Assembly: GCA_964017145.1 (NCBI GenBank)
Contig: CAXHKQ010000016.1
Coordinates: 1 to 52,025 of the forward strand
Origin: Agrocybe praecox
Lineage: Eukaryota; Basidiomycota; Agaricomycetes; Agaricales; Agrocybaceae
DNA: 52,025 nucleotides
Direction of reading: 5' to 3'
The translations under genes were made by a program, and so were the position numbers. The notes beneath the pieces are model-generated. The model was not told the DNA's origin and made no database searches. It saw only the letters and a program-made list of their open reading frames with translations. This document shows positions 20,590 through 31,699 of this stretch, piece by piece. Every line of letters starts with the position of its first letter. Position 1 is the stretch's first letter.

Positions 20590-23204
20590 ATGACGTCCGC
20601 ATCGATAGAGATCCCGCTGCGGGACACCGACGAGGTGAGTGTGTGTGCTAGTACAACAACAACATCACAACATTGCACCACGAATACACTCGAAAGCGCA
20701 CGTGTATTGCGCATATCGCATATGCGTGCAATCAAAACAAACCCTAAATGCGTATCACACACGCTCACAAAATGCATCGCCCTTATCCATCCCTCTCCTC
20801 TCCCCCTCCAGGTCATCGAACTCGACCCCGAGCAGCTGCCCGATGGCGAGGAGGTGCTCGGCATCCTGCGCCAGGAGCGCTCCCAAATCAACATCTGGGT
20901 CAACGTGGCCGTGGCCTATTACAAGCAGAACAAACCCGCCGACTTCATCAAGATCCTCGAGGCGTCCCGCGTCGAGGGCGACATCGTCTACCGTGACTAC
21001 GAGAAGGACCAGATGCGCGCCTACGACATGCTGGCCGCCTACTACGTGCAGGAGGCCAATCGCGAAAAGTCCAAGGACCGCAAGCGCGAACTCTTCACCA
21101 AGGCCACGCATCTGTACACGACGGCCGACAAGATCATCATGTACGACCAGAACCATCTGCTCGGCCGTGCCTACTTCTGTCTGCTCGAGGGCGACAAAAT
21201 GGAGCAGGCCGACGCCCAGTTCAACTTTGTGCTGAACCAATCGCCGTCCAACATTCCGTCGCTGTTGGGCAAGGCGTGCATTGCGTTCAACAAGAAGGAC
21301 TTTCGCGGCGCGATGGCCTTCTACAAGAAGGCGCTGCGCACGAACCCCAATTGCCCGGCGGCGGTGCGCCTGGGCATGGCGCACTGCTTCCTCAAGATGA
21401 ACAACCCGGAGAAGGCCAAGCTGGCCTTTCAGCGGGGCGCTCGACCTCGATCCGAACTGCGTGGGGGCGCTGGTCGGTCTTTCGATCTCGAAGCTGAATC
21501 TGCACGAGTCGGAGGCGAATCGGGTCGGTGTGCAGATGCTGTCGAAGGCGTACACGGTGGACGCCACGAATCCGATGGTGCTCAATCATCTGGCGAATCA
21601 TTTCTTCTTCAAGAAGGACTACGCCAAGGTGCAGCATCTGGCGCTGCACGCGTTCCACAACACGGAGAACGAGTCGATGCGCGCGGAGAGCTGCTACCAG
21701 CTGGCGCGCTCCTTCCACGTGCAGAGCGACTACGACCAGGCGTTCCAGTACTACTACCAGTCGACGCAGTTCGCACCGGCGCAGTTTGTGCTGCCGCATT
21801 TCGGTCTGGGGCAGATGTACATCTACCGGGGCGACACGGAGAACGCGGCGCAGTGCTTCGAGAAGGTGCTGAAGGCGCAGCCGGGCAACTATGAGACGAT
21901 GAAGATTCTGGGGTCGCTGTACGCGAACTCGGCGTCGCAGTCGAAGCGCGACATTGCGCGCCAGCATCTGAAGCGCGTGACGGAGCAGTTCCCGGAGGAT
22001 GTGGAGGCGTGGATTGAGCTGGCGCAAATTCTGGAGCAGAACGATCTGCAGGGATCGTTGCAGGCGTACGCGACGGCGACGGCCATCCTGACGGAGAAGG
22101 TGCGGGCGGAGGTGCCGCCGGAGATCCTGAACAATGTGTCGGCGTTGCATTATCGGCTGGAGAATTTGCCGGAGGCGGTGCGCAAGCTGGAGGCGGCGCT
22201 GGAGCGTGCAAAGGTGGAGGCTCAGCACGATGTGCAGTACTACGATTCGATTGCGGTGACGATGACGTACAATTTGGCGAGGTTGAACGAGGCGATGTGT
22301 TGCTTTGACAAGGCGGACAAGTTGTACAAGGACATTCTGAAGGAGCATCCGAACTACATTGATTGTTATTTGCGGCTGGGGTGCATGGCGCGGGACAAAG
22401 GGCTGATTTTCGTGGCGTCGGATTTCTTCAAGGATGCGCTAAAGATTAATACGGAGAATCCGGATACGCGGTCGTTGCTGGGGAATTTGCATTTGGCGAA
22501 GATGCAGTGGATTCTGGGGCAGAAGAATTTCGAGACGATTCTGAAGAATCCGGCGACGTCGACGGATGCGTATTCGCTGATTGCGCTGGGGAATTTCTGG
22601 CTGCAGACGCTGCATCAGCCGAGCCGGGATAAGGAGAAGGAGAAGAAGCATCAGGAGAAGGCGCTGGCGATTTTCAAGCAGGTGCTGCGCAATGATCCGA
22701 AGAATATTTGGGCGACGAACGGGATTGGTTCGGTGCTGGCGCATAAGGGGTGTATCAATGAGGCGCGGGATATTTTTGCGCAGGTGCGCGAGGCGACGGC
22801 GGACTTTTGCGATGTGTGCTGAATATTGCGCATATCTATGTGGAGCAGAAGCAGTTTGTGAGCGGCATTCAGATGTACGAGAATTGTCTGAAGAAGTTCT
22901 TCAAGCACAATAATGTGGAGGTGATGCAGTATTTGGCGAGGGCGTACTTTAGGGCGGGAAGTTGAAGGAGGCGAAGATGACGCTGCTGAAGGCGAGGCGA
23001 GTGGCGCCGCAGGATACGGTAAGAAATGGGGAAAACATGCAATCTTGCGAGGGTTTATCTGATAATTTTACTGCTTCGTTTGTAGGTTCTGCTGTTCAAC
23101 ATTGCGCTGGTGCTGCAGCGTCTGGCGATGCAGATTCTGAAGGACGAGAAGTCGGTGCTGGAAGTCGTGCTGCAGGCCGTTCACGAGCTGGGATTGGCTC
23201 ACAA
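20590..23204 (+). pseudogene. Ctr9: CTR9 (Paf1 complex TPR subunit): three exons with three frame breaks, cut off at a gap
   Basis: Exon 1 is 20590-20634 ([15 protein letters not shown]), intron 20635-20811 (GTGAGT...CTCCAG), exon 2 20812-23018, intron 23019-23085 (GTAAGA...TTGTAG), exon 3 23086-23204 before GTAAGT. The product is a chain of TPR repeats (for example [50 protein letters not shown]) matching CTR9, the scaffold of the Paf1 elongation complex that supports H2B ubiquitination and H3K4/K36 methylation. Exon 2 needs one extra base removed near 21436 and one base added near both 22818 and 22958 to stay open. All three are single-base changes in or beside short repeats, and introns are retained, so sequencing error is more likely than decay. 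About 790 residues are covered; the charged C-terminal third normally present in CTR9 (about 1,150 residues) is absent and should lie in or beyond the N run. Confidence 0.9.
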
Positions 23205-23274
23205 GTAAGTGAATGTTTGTCTGGATATTTTTGTATTCTGAAGATGGGCTGGACAATTCGTATCTTTTGATAGT

Positions 23275-23474
23275 NNNNNNNNNNNNNNNNNNNNNNNNNN
23301 NNNNNNNNNNNNNNNNNNNNNNNNNNNNNNNNNNNNNNNNNNNNNNNNNNNNNNNNNNNNNNNNNNNNNNNNNNNNNNNNNNNNNNNNNNNNNNNNNNNN
23401 NNNNNNNNNNNNNNNNNNNNNNNNNNNNNNNNNNNNNNNNNNNNNNNNNNNNNNNNNNNNNNNNNNNNNNNNNN
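23275..23474. other. Assembly gap, exactly 200 N
   Basis: A run of 200 N in the third CTR9 intron. The round length suggests a placeholder, so the true distance is unknown. The last bases before it (GGGCTGGACAATTCGTAT) belong to a repeat found elsewhere in the window, a likely reason for the break. Confidence 0.98.
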
Positions 23475-23973
23475 GGTGCTTATGAAAAATCAAAAACAAA
23501 AAGTGCAAAACGCAGAGCGAATTTAGCAAAAAGATCATTCGCTTTACGAAATTCACGTGTGCTAATGTGAAACGCAAAGTACTTTGCGTACGAGAAACAG
23601 GCCCCAGGTGTAACATAGTTATAATATGCTGTATTCTACAAGCGATTCTAGATAGCAAGGTGAAAATATGTATTTTAAGAATGAATTGTATTTCAGTAAA
23701 ACTTCAGAAGCGTTTGCGGGTGAATTGAAAATGTTCCAGACCGTACCGTTACATGTTACATGTAAGACTTTACCTCGACGTATGAAGCTTATTTGAATCA
23801 AGATTGGCTGGATCGAAACGTTCCACATAACATTCCGCTAAAAGAATGGCTGAGGATTTCACCGGATGCAAAATCGATGAATTTCTGTATTTGGTATTTG
23901 GAGGAACGAGGCAACGCCGAATGATACGGAAGTTTGGACTCTTCAAACGCAGCCCTTGAGCATGTAGCATGAA
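23475..23973. other. Post-gap sequence, no CTR9 exon seen
   Basis: A/T-rich with no open frame resembling the CTR9 C-terminal region on either strand. Either the rest of CTR9 is within the gap or the two sides are not truly adjacent. Confidence 0.5.
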
Positions 23974-24453
23974 CAGGGCCGTCTTAAGGGCATGGCTGAC
24001 TGGGCATTAGCCAGGAGCCCCGAGGGGCCAAGGGCCCCGAGTCCGAATGCTGTATCCATATTTGCATCTTACAAAAAAGTTTCCAAGAAATATTAGCGGG
24101 GCCCTGACCACCGGGGCCCATTTCGTTAGAAATTAAAATTATATTTGTTTTGGAAAATTGTAAACAGTTCTTTTCTCAAGCGAAGCTTGATGTTTTTCGT
24201 CAAGTATCTGTATTTTTAACATAATCGGGACCCTTTTTCTTGAATAACATGCATCTTTATATTTCCAATTGTGCCGGCACCGTGATTGGCTAAAACCACA
24301 ATAAACTTCATAATGAATTGCATAATTATGGCGGATAAATCAAGGAAGAATATCAACATAAGCGTTTTAATTATTGTTTTTTTCAGTGCCCAAAAGTGTT
24401 GAGGCCCCAAATGAACATTAACCAGGGCCCCGCTAAACCATAAGACGGCCCTG
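23974..24453. mobile_element. hAT MITE with perfect 8-bp target duplication
   Basis: The 480-bp element starts CAGGGCCGTCTTA and ends TAAGACGGCCCTG, a perfect 13-bp inverted repeat. It is flanked by AGCATGAA on both sides (23966-23973 and 24454-24461). Eight-base duplications and a CAG..CTG end are diagnostic of hAT. The interior has GGGGCC-rich subterminal tracts and no transposase frame, so it is non-autonomous. The perfect duplication suggests fairly recent insertion. Confidence 0.93.
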
Positions 24454-24699
24454 AGCATGAATGGTCCAAGCTTAGGAAATATTGCCAACGATCAGCTGAT
24501 TTTTGTAATGCGATTATTATTTGAAGTATTCTAGAAAAGTTAACCGTTTTTTAATGTAATGAGCCGTTTAGCGTCGATGGCTTGCCAATAGGATTATCAC
24601 TTTGGGCTTCAGGTGCCGATTTTTGGTGCCAATAAAATTCTAATATCATTATGATCATCCACATCCCTCCCCAATAAGATGGGTTGAGCGGCTGTATTA

Positions 24700-25035
24700 G
24701 AAATAAAATGTTTTTTACAGGTTATTTACTGTTGATAGGCACCAGTATATCAACAAGACAGTTTAACTCGAACAGGCAGGATTAACTAGAACTTCACTAA
24801 ACAAGTAATAACTGTCAAGACAACATTAACGTGTCTGCTCGCACACGGGCAGAGTGGTCGGTGTTTTAAAACTCTGTGCTATGAGAACTAATTGTTTTTG
24901 TACATATCAGTCTGTCTATTAGTCATTACGGGTTCCCTGTTTTGACGAAGCGTTTGATAAATTTGAGGTGTCGTTTTCGGGGATTCGAACAACCGAATTG
25001 TGATTCCAAAACCCGACTACGCTCTACCATCGTCT
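24700..25035 (-). repeat. tRNA-derived SINE-like element, copy A (fullest)
   Basis: On the minus strand the head (25035 to 24975) has TGGTAGAGCG, like the D-arm/A-box side of a tRNA, then TTGTTCGAATCCCCG, an intact B-box-like T-loop (24981-24990). A shared body follows (TCAAATTTATCAA, AACACCGACCACTCTGCCCG) and a 3' part (TACTGGTGCC, AGTAAATAACCTGTAAAA) ending near 24700. It lacks a paired acceptor stem, so it is not a working tRNA. Parts of it recur at 30225-30325 and 45555-45725. ATTCTAAT repeats sit at its head end. Confidence 0.7.
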
Positions 25036-26240
25036 AATATTCTAATATTCTAATATACTACCAACGAATTTGGTCAGTCGTCACTTGACAATTCCTTTGG
25101 ATATTTGCTCTGATATAATGTACGAAAAGTTTTCAAAGAAAATAGTCCGAATCTACACACATATGTTGATTTAGTGTGATAATTGAGTTTATTTTCAAGT
25201 CAACGGCCTCATTTGGAAACACTGATCCTGAGGTTATATACAACCATCACGTACAGTGTATGCGTATGCAAATGCTATCGCTGCCACTGCCACACTGCCA
25301 TCCAGCGGCGGAGCGCAACTGCGCCGTTCAAACGGGCATAATGAAAATTAAACAGCTATCCTTTTTGAGGTCGCGCACGCGCTCGCTCATCGGCTGCTGC
25401 TGCTGCTGCTGGGCAGCCGCCTGGTTCCAACAACATGGCGCATTGAAATTGTGCAAACAAGTCGAGTCGCATCGGAGGCCAAGCGAGCACAACACAAAAG
25501 AACCGCCCCCCAACTCCGCCAACTGCTGGTGCCGATGCTGCTGGCATTCGTCGAGTGAGTGTGTATACATAGCGAAAATGCGCGTCAACGCCAGTTCGCA
25601 AGCCCGCGTTTTCAATGCGCCTTTCCGAGACGTAGCGTCGTGATACATTCGCTGTGCTGTGCTGTGCGATGTTTGTGTGTGCGCACTTGCGACGCGCACA
25701 CGCGAAAAGCACGAGCAAGCAAGCGAAAAGGCTCACACACACCCACTTTATGTGCTGCCGCTGCCGTTTCTGCTGCTGCTGTTGCTGCTGTTGCCATTTC
25801 TGCCGCTCTGCCAGCACATCACATATGGATGAGACACCCAAGGTTTGTGTGTGTGTGGCGATGTTTGTACATGTGTTCGTTAGAGTGGGTCGAAATATAA
25901 GAATTGCTTCTGATCCATTAAAAGTTTTGAAAACATATTAATTTGTTTTACGTTTCTAGTATAATACAGATGCAAAACAATTTTCATGAAATCAGCACTT
26001 CTGTCTCGGTGCCATATTCATACGCCCGATACAAATTGTCCAGCCCTACTGTTAATTCGTATCGTTTGGTTGTAAAACATACATATTTGATGACATTTTT
26101 TTTTAATAATCTTTCTATTATATATAAATGACCCAACAAAATGTTAGACCACGAATAACGTATTCTAAACATAGTCCGATCCTTATGATTCTTAGGATTT
26201 TACCTTCGAATTCCAGCAGATTAGAACATGACGGAGCCGG
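25036..26240. other. Noncoding, with (CTG)n tracts
   Basis: Contains CTG/CTGCTG tracts (about 25390-25415 and 25755-25800) and CA/CG-rich words. A 155-codon frame (25176-25643) arises largely from these tracts and shows no domain. No gene is supported. Confidence 0.5.
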
Positions 26241-26442
26241 AATTTTGAAATTTGGACCAGGACCGCCGGAAACGGCGAAGTTACGGTTTTTATTAATTTG
26301 TACTGCCTATGTATGCAGCACATATAAAAATCGTACGTAGCATTGATTTTTAATATTTGTGCTGCATACATATAGGCAGTAAAATTAATAGAATCCGTAA
26401 CTTCGCAGATTCCGACGGTCCTGGTCCGAAATTCGAAATTCT
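26241..26442. repeat. Near-perfect hairpin, arms about 95 bp, 12-nt loop
   Basis: Arms 26241-26332 and 26345-26442 are reverse complements with scattered mismatches. Matching blocks include GGACCAGGACCG, GCGAAGTTACGG, CTATTAATTT-like sequence and ATGTATGCAGCAC. The loop is GTACGTAGCATT. A transcript would fold into a single long hairpin. It is too long for a canonical insect microRNA precursor but suits a hairpin-RNA locus or a palindromic MITE. Confidence 0.88.
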
Positions 26443-26918
26443 AGGACTGTCGATAAATCCGAAATTCAGAAACGGTTATGTAATATTTAACAAACAATCC
26501 AACGCGAACGGTGAAGAAATAATAACGTATGCAAGCATTTTAAGAGCGTTGCTGATTTGAGAAGCTCGACTGTTTGCAGCTCCACTTTTATCATTTAGTG
26601 GGGCGAAGCGAACCACCATTTTCAACCACCTTTTAAGCGCAACGAAGTTCGCTGGGCCGGCTATAAATAATAAACATAGTTTCATTGAATGACGATACAC
26701 CGAAAATGACGATATCACAACGTTTCTATGCCCTTCGTATAGAACGTTTACTTTATGCCTTAATAATATGTATTTTTTCTGCGATAACTGTTTTATATTT
26801 GCTAAGGCTCTACCCAGCGAGCAGAGGTTTGAATATATAAAATATACGCTAAGGGTTAAATCCGTATAATACCGTGATTGGGGCTGCTATTCATAGTCAT
26901 TTCTTCGAATTTGAGCAT

Positions 26919-27325
26919 AATAGCGCATTTCCACCAACGTCACTTGTCACACATTTATGACGAAAAAATATACGTAAAATGGATTATTGTGCTAGCCCTT
27001 GACCTTTTATAAGGATATATTCATTGTGCTTGTAGTTCTTGGAATTCCCAAAGTTTTGCTATCGTCATTTTTCACATAGTGGAGACATAGCGCCGACAGT
27101 GAACTACATATGACCCAAAATTCGAATAATTTGGTCATAAACGGCGACTGTCAGCAGATCCAACTCACTATGCGAATAAGAATGAAAACAAAACGTTGGG
27201 AATTCCAAGAGCTGCAAGCACAATGAATAACAAATTGTAAAAAGTCAAGAGGTAGCACAATAATCCAGTTTAAGTTTTTTTCGTCATAATAGTGTGACAA
27301 GTGACGTTGGTGGAAATGCGCTATT
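26919..27325. repeat. TA-flanked palindromic MITE, arms about 195 bp
   Basis: The left arm (26919-27115) and right arm (27133-27325) are inverted copies around a 17-nt centre. The ends read ATAGCGCATTTCCACCAACG, and TA occurs just outside both, as for Tc1/mariner-type insertions. Shared inner blocks include TGGATTATTGTGCTA, TCATTGTGCTTG and CTTGGAATTCCCAA. Identity is highest in the outer 40 bp, as expected for transposon ends. Confidence 0.88.
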
Positions 27326-27930
27326 ACAACTTGTTTTTTATATTGGTTGATTTTGACTTCGCACGGCAGACATTTTACCAATAGATTTATCATGACCAAG
27401 AACATATCTCAGAAATGTCCAAACATTTTTTTTTATATCTGTAGGATATCAGTGATTTTCAATTTTCCGAATTAATTAGTGGCCTCCTGATTTTTTCGTC
27501 GATAAATTGCAATATTTGGGCGTCTAGATTGCGCATAAACCTTGGTAACCAAATGGCCAGTATACGATTAAAAGTCGCGGATTTTTGTTTTGGGCTAGGG
27601 CGAAACCGCGATAACACTTTCTGTTCGTGTTTTTGCTTTGGCCGCAATTTTTACAATTAGAAAGCAGTGCTTTTACAAGGAAATGAAATACGCCGAACCC
27701 ATTACTTCGCAATAACTAAAGTTGATTCAATCAAATTTAAATATCGAATGAGCCAAAAGTCCTATCGATGTCAAATTTTGAATATCGTCCTTCAAGATGT
27801 GTCCTACTATCAAACAATACGAATTTTCCAGCCCAGCTGTTCTTCAATTTTGTAGAACATCGTTCTATTGTAGAAATCATTAGTTAAAATACACATGCTA
27901 TACGAAGCAAGTATGAAGCATGTATGAAGT
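27326..27930. other. Intergenic, no gene; contains one dispersed-repeat copy
   Basis: A/T-rich, with no supported frame. The minus strand at about 27806-27842 carries a copy of the CTGGGCTGGAAAATTCGTAT repeat described in the findings. Confidence 0.5.
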
Positions 27931-28232
27931 TTTTTGTTCAACAATAACCAAAGTATCTTGATGAAAAATAAACTTTAGATAAATTCAAAACTATATTCGT
28001 TGTGCATTACATTTTCCTACAGATAACACTGAGAATTATTTGTTTATATTATATTCAAGCCATGTTTAGCCGTGTCCCGAAACAAAAAAAAATAGTCAAC
28101 GTAAATACCAGTTCTACAAAATTAACGTGAATACCAGTTCTATTAAAATTCAAAAGATAAAAAATCTTGCCTTTGAGCATTGAAATCGGACTATGTCGAT
28201 TTTTAAATTTAGCGAGTATCCGATTGAAGAAG
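27930..28232 (+). repeat. Diverged copy of the 50 kb TA-flanked MITE family
   Basis: Colinear patches match 50025-50335: a GTATCTTGATGAAAAATAA block, a GGGCATTACAT-like block, ACAGATAA, then AAATCGGACTAT, GTCGATTTTT and AGCGAGTATCCGATTG. The terminal GGGGCATCTACTC is not preserved, so this is an old or truncated copy. Confidence 0.55.
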
Positions 28233-29389
28233 ACACCTTTGATGGGACGGCTCTTTCAATCGGAAACAAGTAATTATTTTGATCCTCTCTACATGTTCAC
28301 ATATGTTCGTCGACACTCACACACGCATTCGTCGCGAGTAGTTGTATGCTGCCTTATGCTGCTGCTGCTGCTGCACTTTGTGTCCCATTACATAGACCGG
28401 AGTGCCCGGATTTCCTCGCACTAGAGCGCGCACATGATATTCATGAGCAAACGGAAGCGATATGAAAATTTCAACAGTCCCCGGCCATGTGAACATCGCA
28501 ACGTCACACACACGCACACATACTGCAAAAGACCCACACATATTACATGCGGAAAGTGCCAGCGTGTGTACATAGATATATTCTATACATGACTCGCGTT
28601 TACATGCGCCCAATGCTGGCTGGTTTTCCCCTTCTGTCTGTCGGCGAGAGTCTGTGTATGGGAAAAACCCAATCAAGTGCCAGAGAAACGGGCGACGGGT
28701 TTCGCGAAATGAACGAGTCAACGAACACAACACTGCTGGTCCAATGAGCGAGCGAGCAGCGGGCGACATTTTCGTGTGTAGGCGTATCATTGCTGAAACA
28801 GCATAACGAAGTTTGTGGGTGGCTGGGCGGAAAAGTGAAAACCAGCACATCGATTGTCTCATCGCTTGCCAAGTCCATGTCAATATTGTGTGTAGTGTGT
28901 GCCGTGTTGTTTGGCAATAATACAACTATTCAAAGCCGCATGCATGCTCCAGCTGAGGTAAACACAATATCCAATGCGTCCTAAACATATTTGCAAAGGG
29001 ATGAGCAAACAGAATCGCGCAGCTCAATTGGTATGGTCTGGCTCTCATTGATATACATGTTTGACAACATACAACATTGAATATAATGATATATCCATGT
29101 TGAAGGTGATTATTGCGGTTGATTTACCTCCCTAGGTAACAAAAAAGCATATGCATGCACAAGAGGGTCATGCTAAACTAGCGGCTCTGTCACTTCCGAG
29201 TTGGCCGGCATCTTTTGCAGCTGAACCCCGGCGTCAAATAAAATGGTACTTGGTCCTGCGCTCCGAAGCGCGCCGCCCGTTCTATTGTGTATGTTGCGCG
29301 CTTATGCGCCGTTTCGACGTCATCGCCGTCATCTCTGGACAAAAAGAACACTAATCCAGGTCGCGTCTCTCTCTCTCTGGTTGTTATCT

Positions 29390-29421
<32 letters not shown>

Positions 29422-30224
29422 CTCGACAGCAACGCGCACAATACCGTCGCAATTCGCTGACACTTCCGGTCCAAATCACAAGCGTTCGCATTTCTCGCGC
29501 CCTGACGCGCACACATCCACCCTCAAGCGCACACGTGTTTTTGCGTTATGCTACGCACACGATTTCGGCAACAATATGTACATTCATGCGCTGTGTGCGC
29601 GCAATGACCCTCTCCGATAAATAATGTTCACGTTCACACTACGACTATTATGCAATTTAATCGCCGCACGCTTGATGGAGCATCGCTGGCTGGGCATCGC
29701 CCGGCTCTTAAAACGGATGTGCTTGCGTGCGCTCGCGCGCATTGTTCTCAGGTGTGAAAAGGATATTAACACCACACCACAGCGGAGGAGCGCAGGAGCG
29801 TGAGTGACACCGTGCGCAGTAATTGAGCACGCACGCGCGCGTTTTTGGCATGCGCAGCATCGGCGACGAAGTTTTGTTCATTCTCGTCGCCATGTGGTGT
29901 GGCTAGGCGACGTGTATCAAGAGGTCCAGTTCAAGAGAAATAATTGTGAATTGCATTTTTTAATATTTCGTATTTCTTTTTTCAGATTTCAATAATTTCT
30001 TTCATTCTTCTCTTCAAATCATATTCGATTCATCCAACATAAGGCCCACAAAATCAGGGCATAAAAGGGTTTAAAATAGTAAAAACAAGAAAGTAACGAC
30101 GAAATATTGAATAAAAAAGAGAAAATTAAAGAAAATCAAATAGGGCATATACAAATCGTACGAAAACGTTACGCATAATCTTAGTTACAAAAATATTCTG
30201 TAGCATGAACAGGATTGATAGTGA
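28233..30224. other. Noncoding, microsatellite-rich
   Basis: Contains (CTG)n near 28355, CA-rich words near 28505-28545, and (GTC)n at 29391-29420. Several 60-200 codon frames exist on both strands but none has a domain or persists in codon use. Nothing beyond simple repeats can be supported. Confidence 0.5.
29391..29420. repeat. (GTC)n trinucleotide microsatellite
   Basis: About ten uninterrupted CGT/GTC units preceded by a CT-rich run (CTCTCTCTCTCT, near 29367). Confidence 0.9.
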
Positions 30225-30325
30225 TTGTTGGTTCGAATCCCCGAAGCGGCACATCAAATTTATCAACGCGTCGTCAAATACTGGGAACTGTGTAATCAGC
30301 AATAAATGTGTGTAAATGTGTGTAC
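30225..30325 (+). repeat. tRNA-derived SINE-like element, copy B (5' part)
   Basis: Matches copy A from the B box onward: TTGGTTCGAATCCCCGAAGC, then ATCAAATTTATCAACGC and GGGAACTGTGTAAT. The B box here (GGTTCGAATCC, 30230-30240) is canonical. The D-arm side and 3' half are missing or too diverged to recognise. Confidence 0.65.
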
Positions 30326-30381
30326 AGCCTTAAATATTTTCCATAAGAATATGCTCAAACTTAAATGTATTTTTTTCTTAA

Positions 30382-30834
30382 CAGTAGACACCCCATGTAA
30401 CGCGACGGCGTTATTTCATCCTTTTCTTTGATATTACTCGGTCCCTATGTGTTTAATCTGGATACTATTTTATTACTTTGTAAGTTTGATTTTTCAAAAC
30501 ACGATACAATTTTTTTTTTATTTCTAGAATGAAAATAGCTATCATATTACTGGGCTCAAGTTGAATACGACTCCGCGTACCACGTGAATGCCGCGCTCGC
30601 GGTGCATTGTGACACATAAAGATAGCGTATTGCTGTGTTCTGTCATCCAGAAATGTCATAACAAAGACGTGTTTGTTTTGATTATGAACTGGCATTTGAA
30701 CTGACATGCAGAACATGCCTCTTTTCTGACTCTCTCACTTTCCTCGCGCAACAACAATTGCACACAGACAACGCGCCTCGACCGTGGTTTCACGTGATAG
30801 ACCGAGTCGTATTTATTGTGTGGGGTGTCTACTG
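30382..30834. mobile_element. piggyBac-like MITE flanked by TTAA
   Basis: The 453-bp element begins CAGTAGACACCCCA and ends TGGGGTGTCTACTG, a perfect 14-bp inverted repeat. TTAA lies immediately outside at 30378-30381 and 30835-30838. TTAA duplication is the signature of piggyBac-type insertion. No transposase is encoded. The terminal bases differ from the common CCC start of piggyBac ends, so the family assignment rests mainly on TTAA. Confidence 0.85.
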
Positions 30835-30838
30835 TTAA

Positions 30839-31580
30839 TTGTACATCAACGGTTCAACTTACTTGTTTTTTCATTACTTGTTTTACATAGTAAGATGTAT
30901 GAAATTTACTCAACGCAATTCGATACATCTGACAACTATTGCCAAGTGTTGAATGTAAAATGTCAGCCAAGAGTAAAGCTACTTTAGAGAAGGCAGAATC
31001 AGACTAGCTGGATCCCAGTTATTTTTGTCATTTTGGTGCATAGTGTATTATTCAGCAGATCGCTCACATTCGACTGTCATATCGTCGACACGACGGCAAC
31101 GATACCCGAATAATTGAACCGTAATTCATCCGCACACACACATTTTGCGAGCTCATATATGTAATATGTAATGCTCCGGAGGTGTCGATGGGTGTAATGC
31201 AACAATAGACACCACACGTCGACCCATGTACGCACGCTTACTCCCTGATACGCATACTATGTTGGGATGCGCAGTGCATATTACATAGCGCAAACACCTC
31301 GTCGACGATGTTGAATGTGCCACAATTCATAAATAGCTAAACTCTGCTGCTGCTGCTGCTGCCGATGCTGCTGCTGAGGCAGGAGTATTAAAAGCGATGC
31401 GGAGCGGCGCAGCTCAGGTGTTGAGTTCACACATATTAGTGCCGAAGTATTGATGTATGTTACACGGCAAAATGTTCGCGCAGTTCCGCTTCGTTCGGAA
31501 TGCAGAGCGCGCATATAAGCGGATGATGTGTGCGAGTGTGTGTTTGGAATTTTTGATTTAAGCCTCATCGTCGGAACAAC
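30839..31580. other. Noncoding, no gene recognised
   Basis: Mixed A/T-rich and CG-containing sequence with a (CTG)n tract at about 31346-31376. No supported frame. Confidence 0.5.
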
Positions 31581-31699
31581 GGCGACAGTTCCGGTTCGGT
31601 GGAACACAGTTATCACTGCGAGGATTCCGTGGGTAGAAATATATAACATATAGCGGCTTCGCCGCCAGCGTCCGCCGCCGATGACAACAAAAAATTAAT

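Noticed and set aside
21392..22348. 318-codon minus-strand frame
   Set aside because: Antisense shadow of CTR9 exon 2.
24975..25035. An intact tRNA gene on the minus strand
   Set aside because: It has a B box and a D-arm-like stretch but no paired acceptor stem, and the same sequence continues into a dispersed repeat; better explained as SINE-like.
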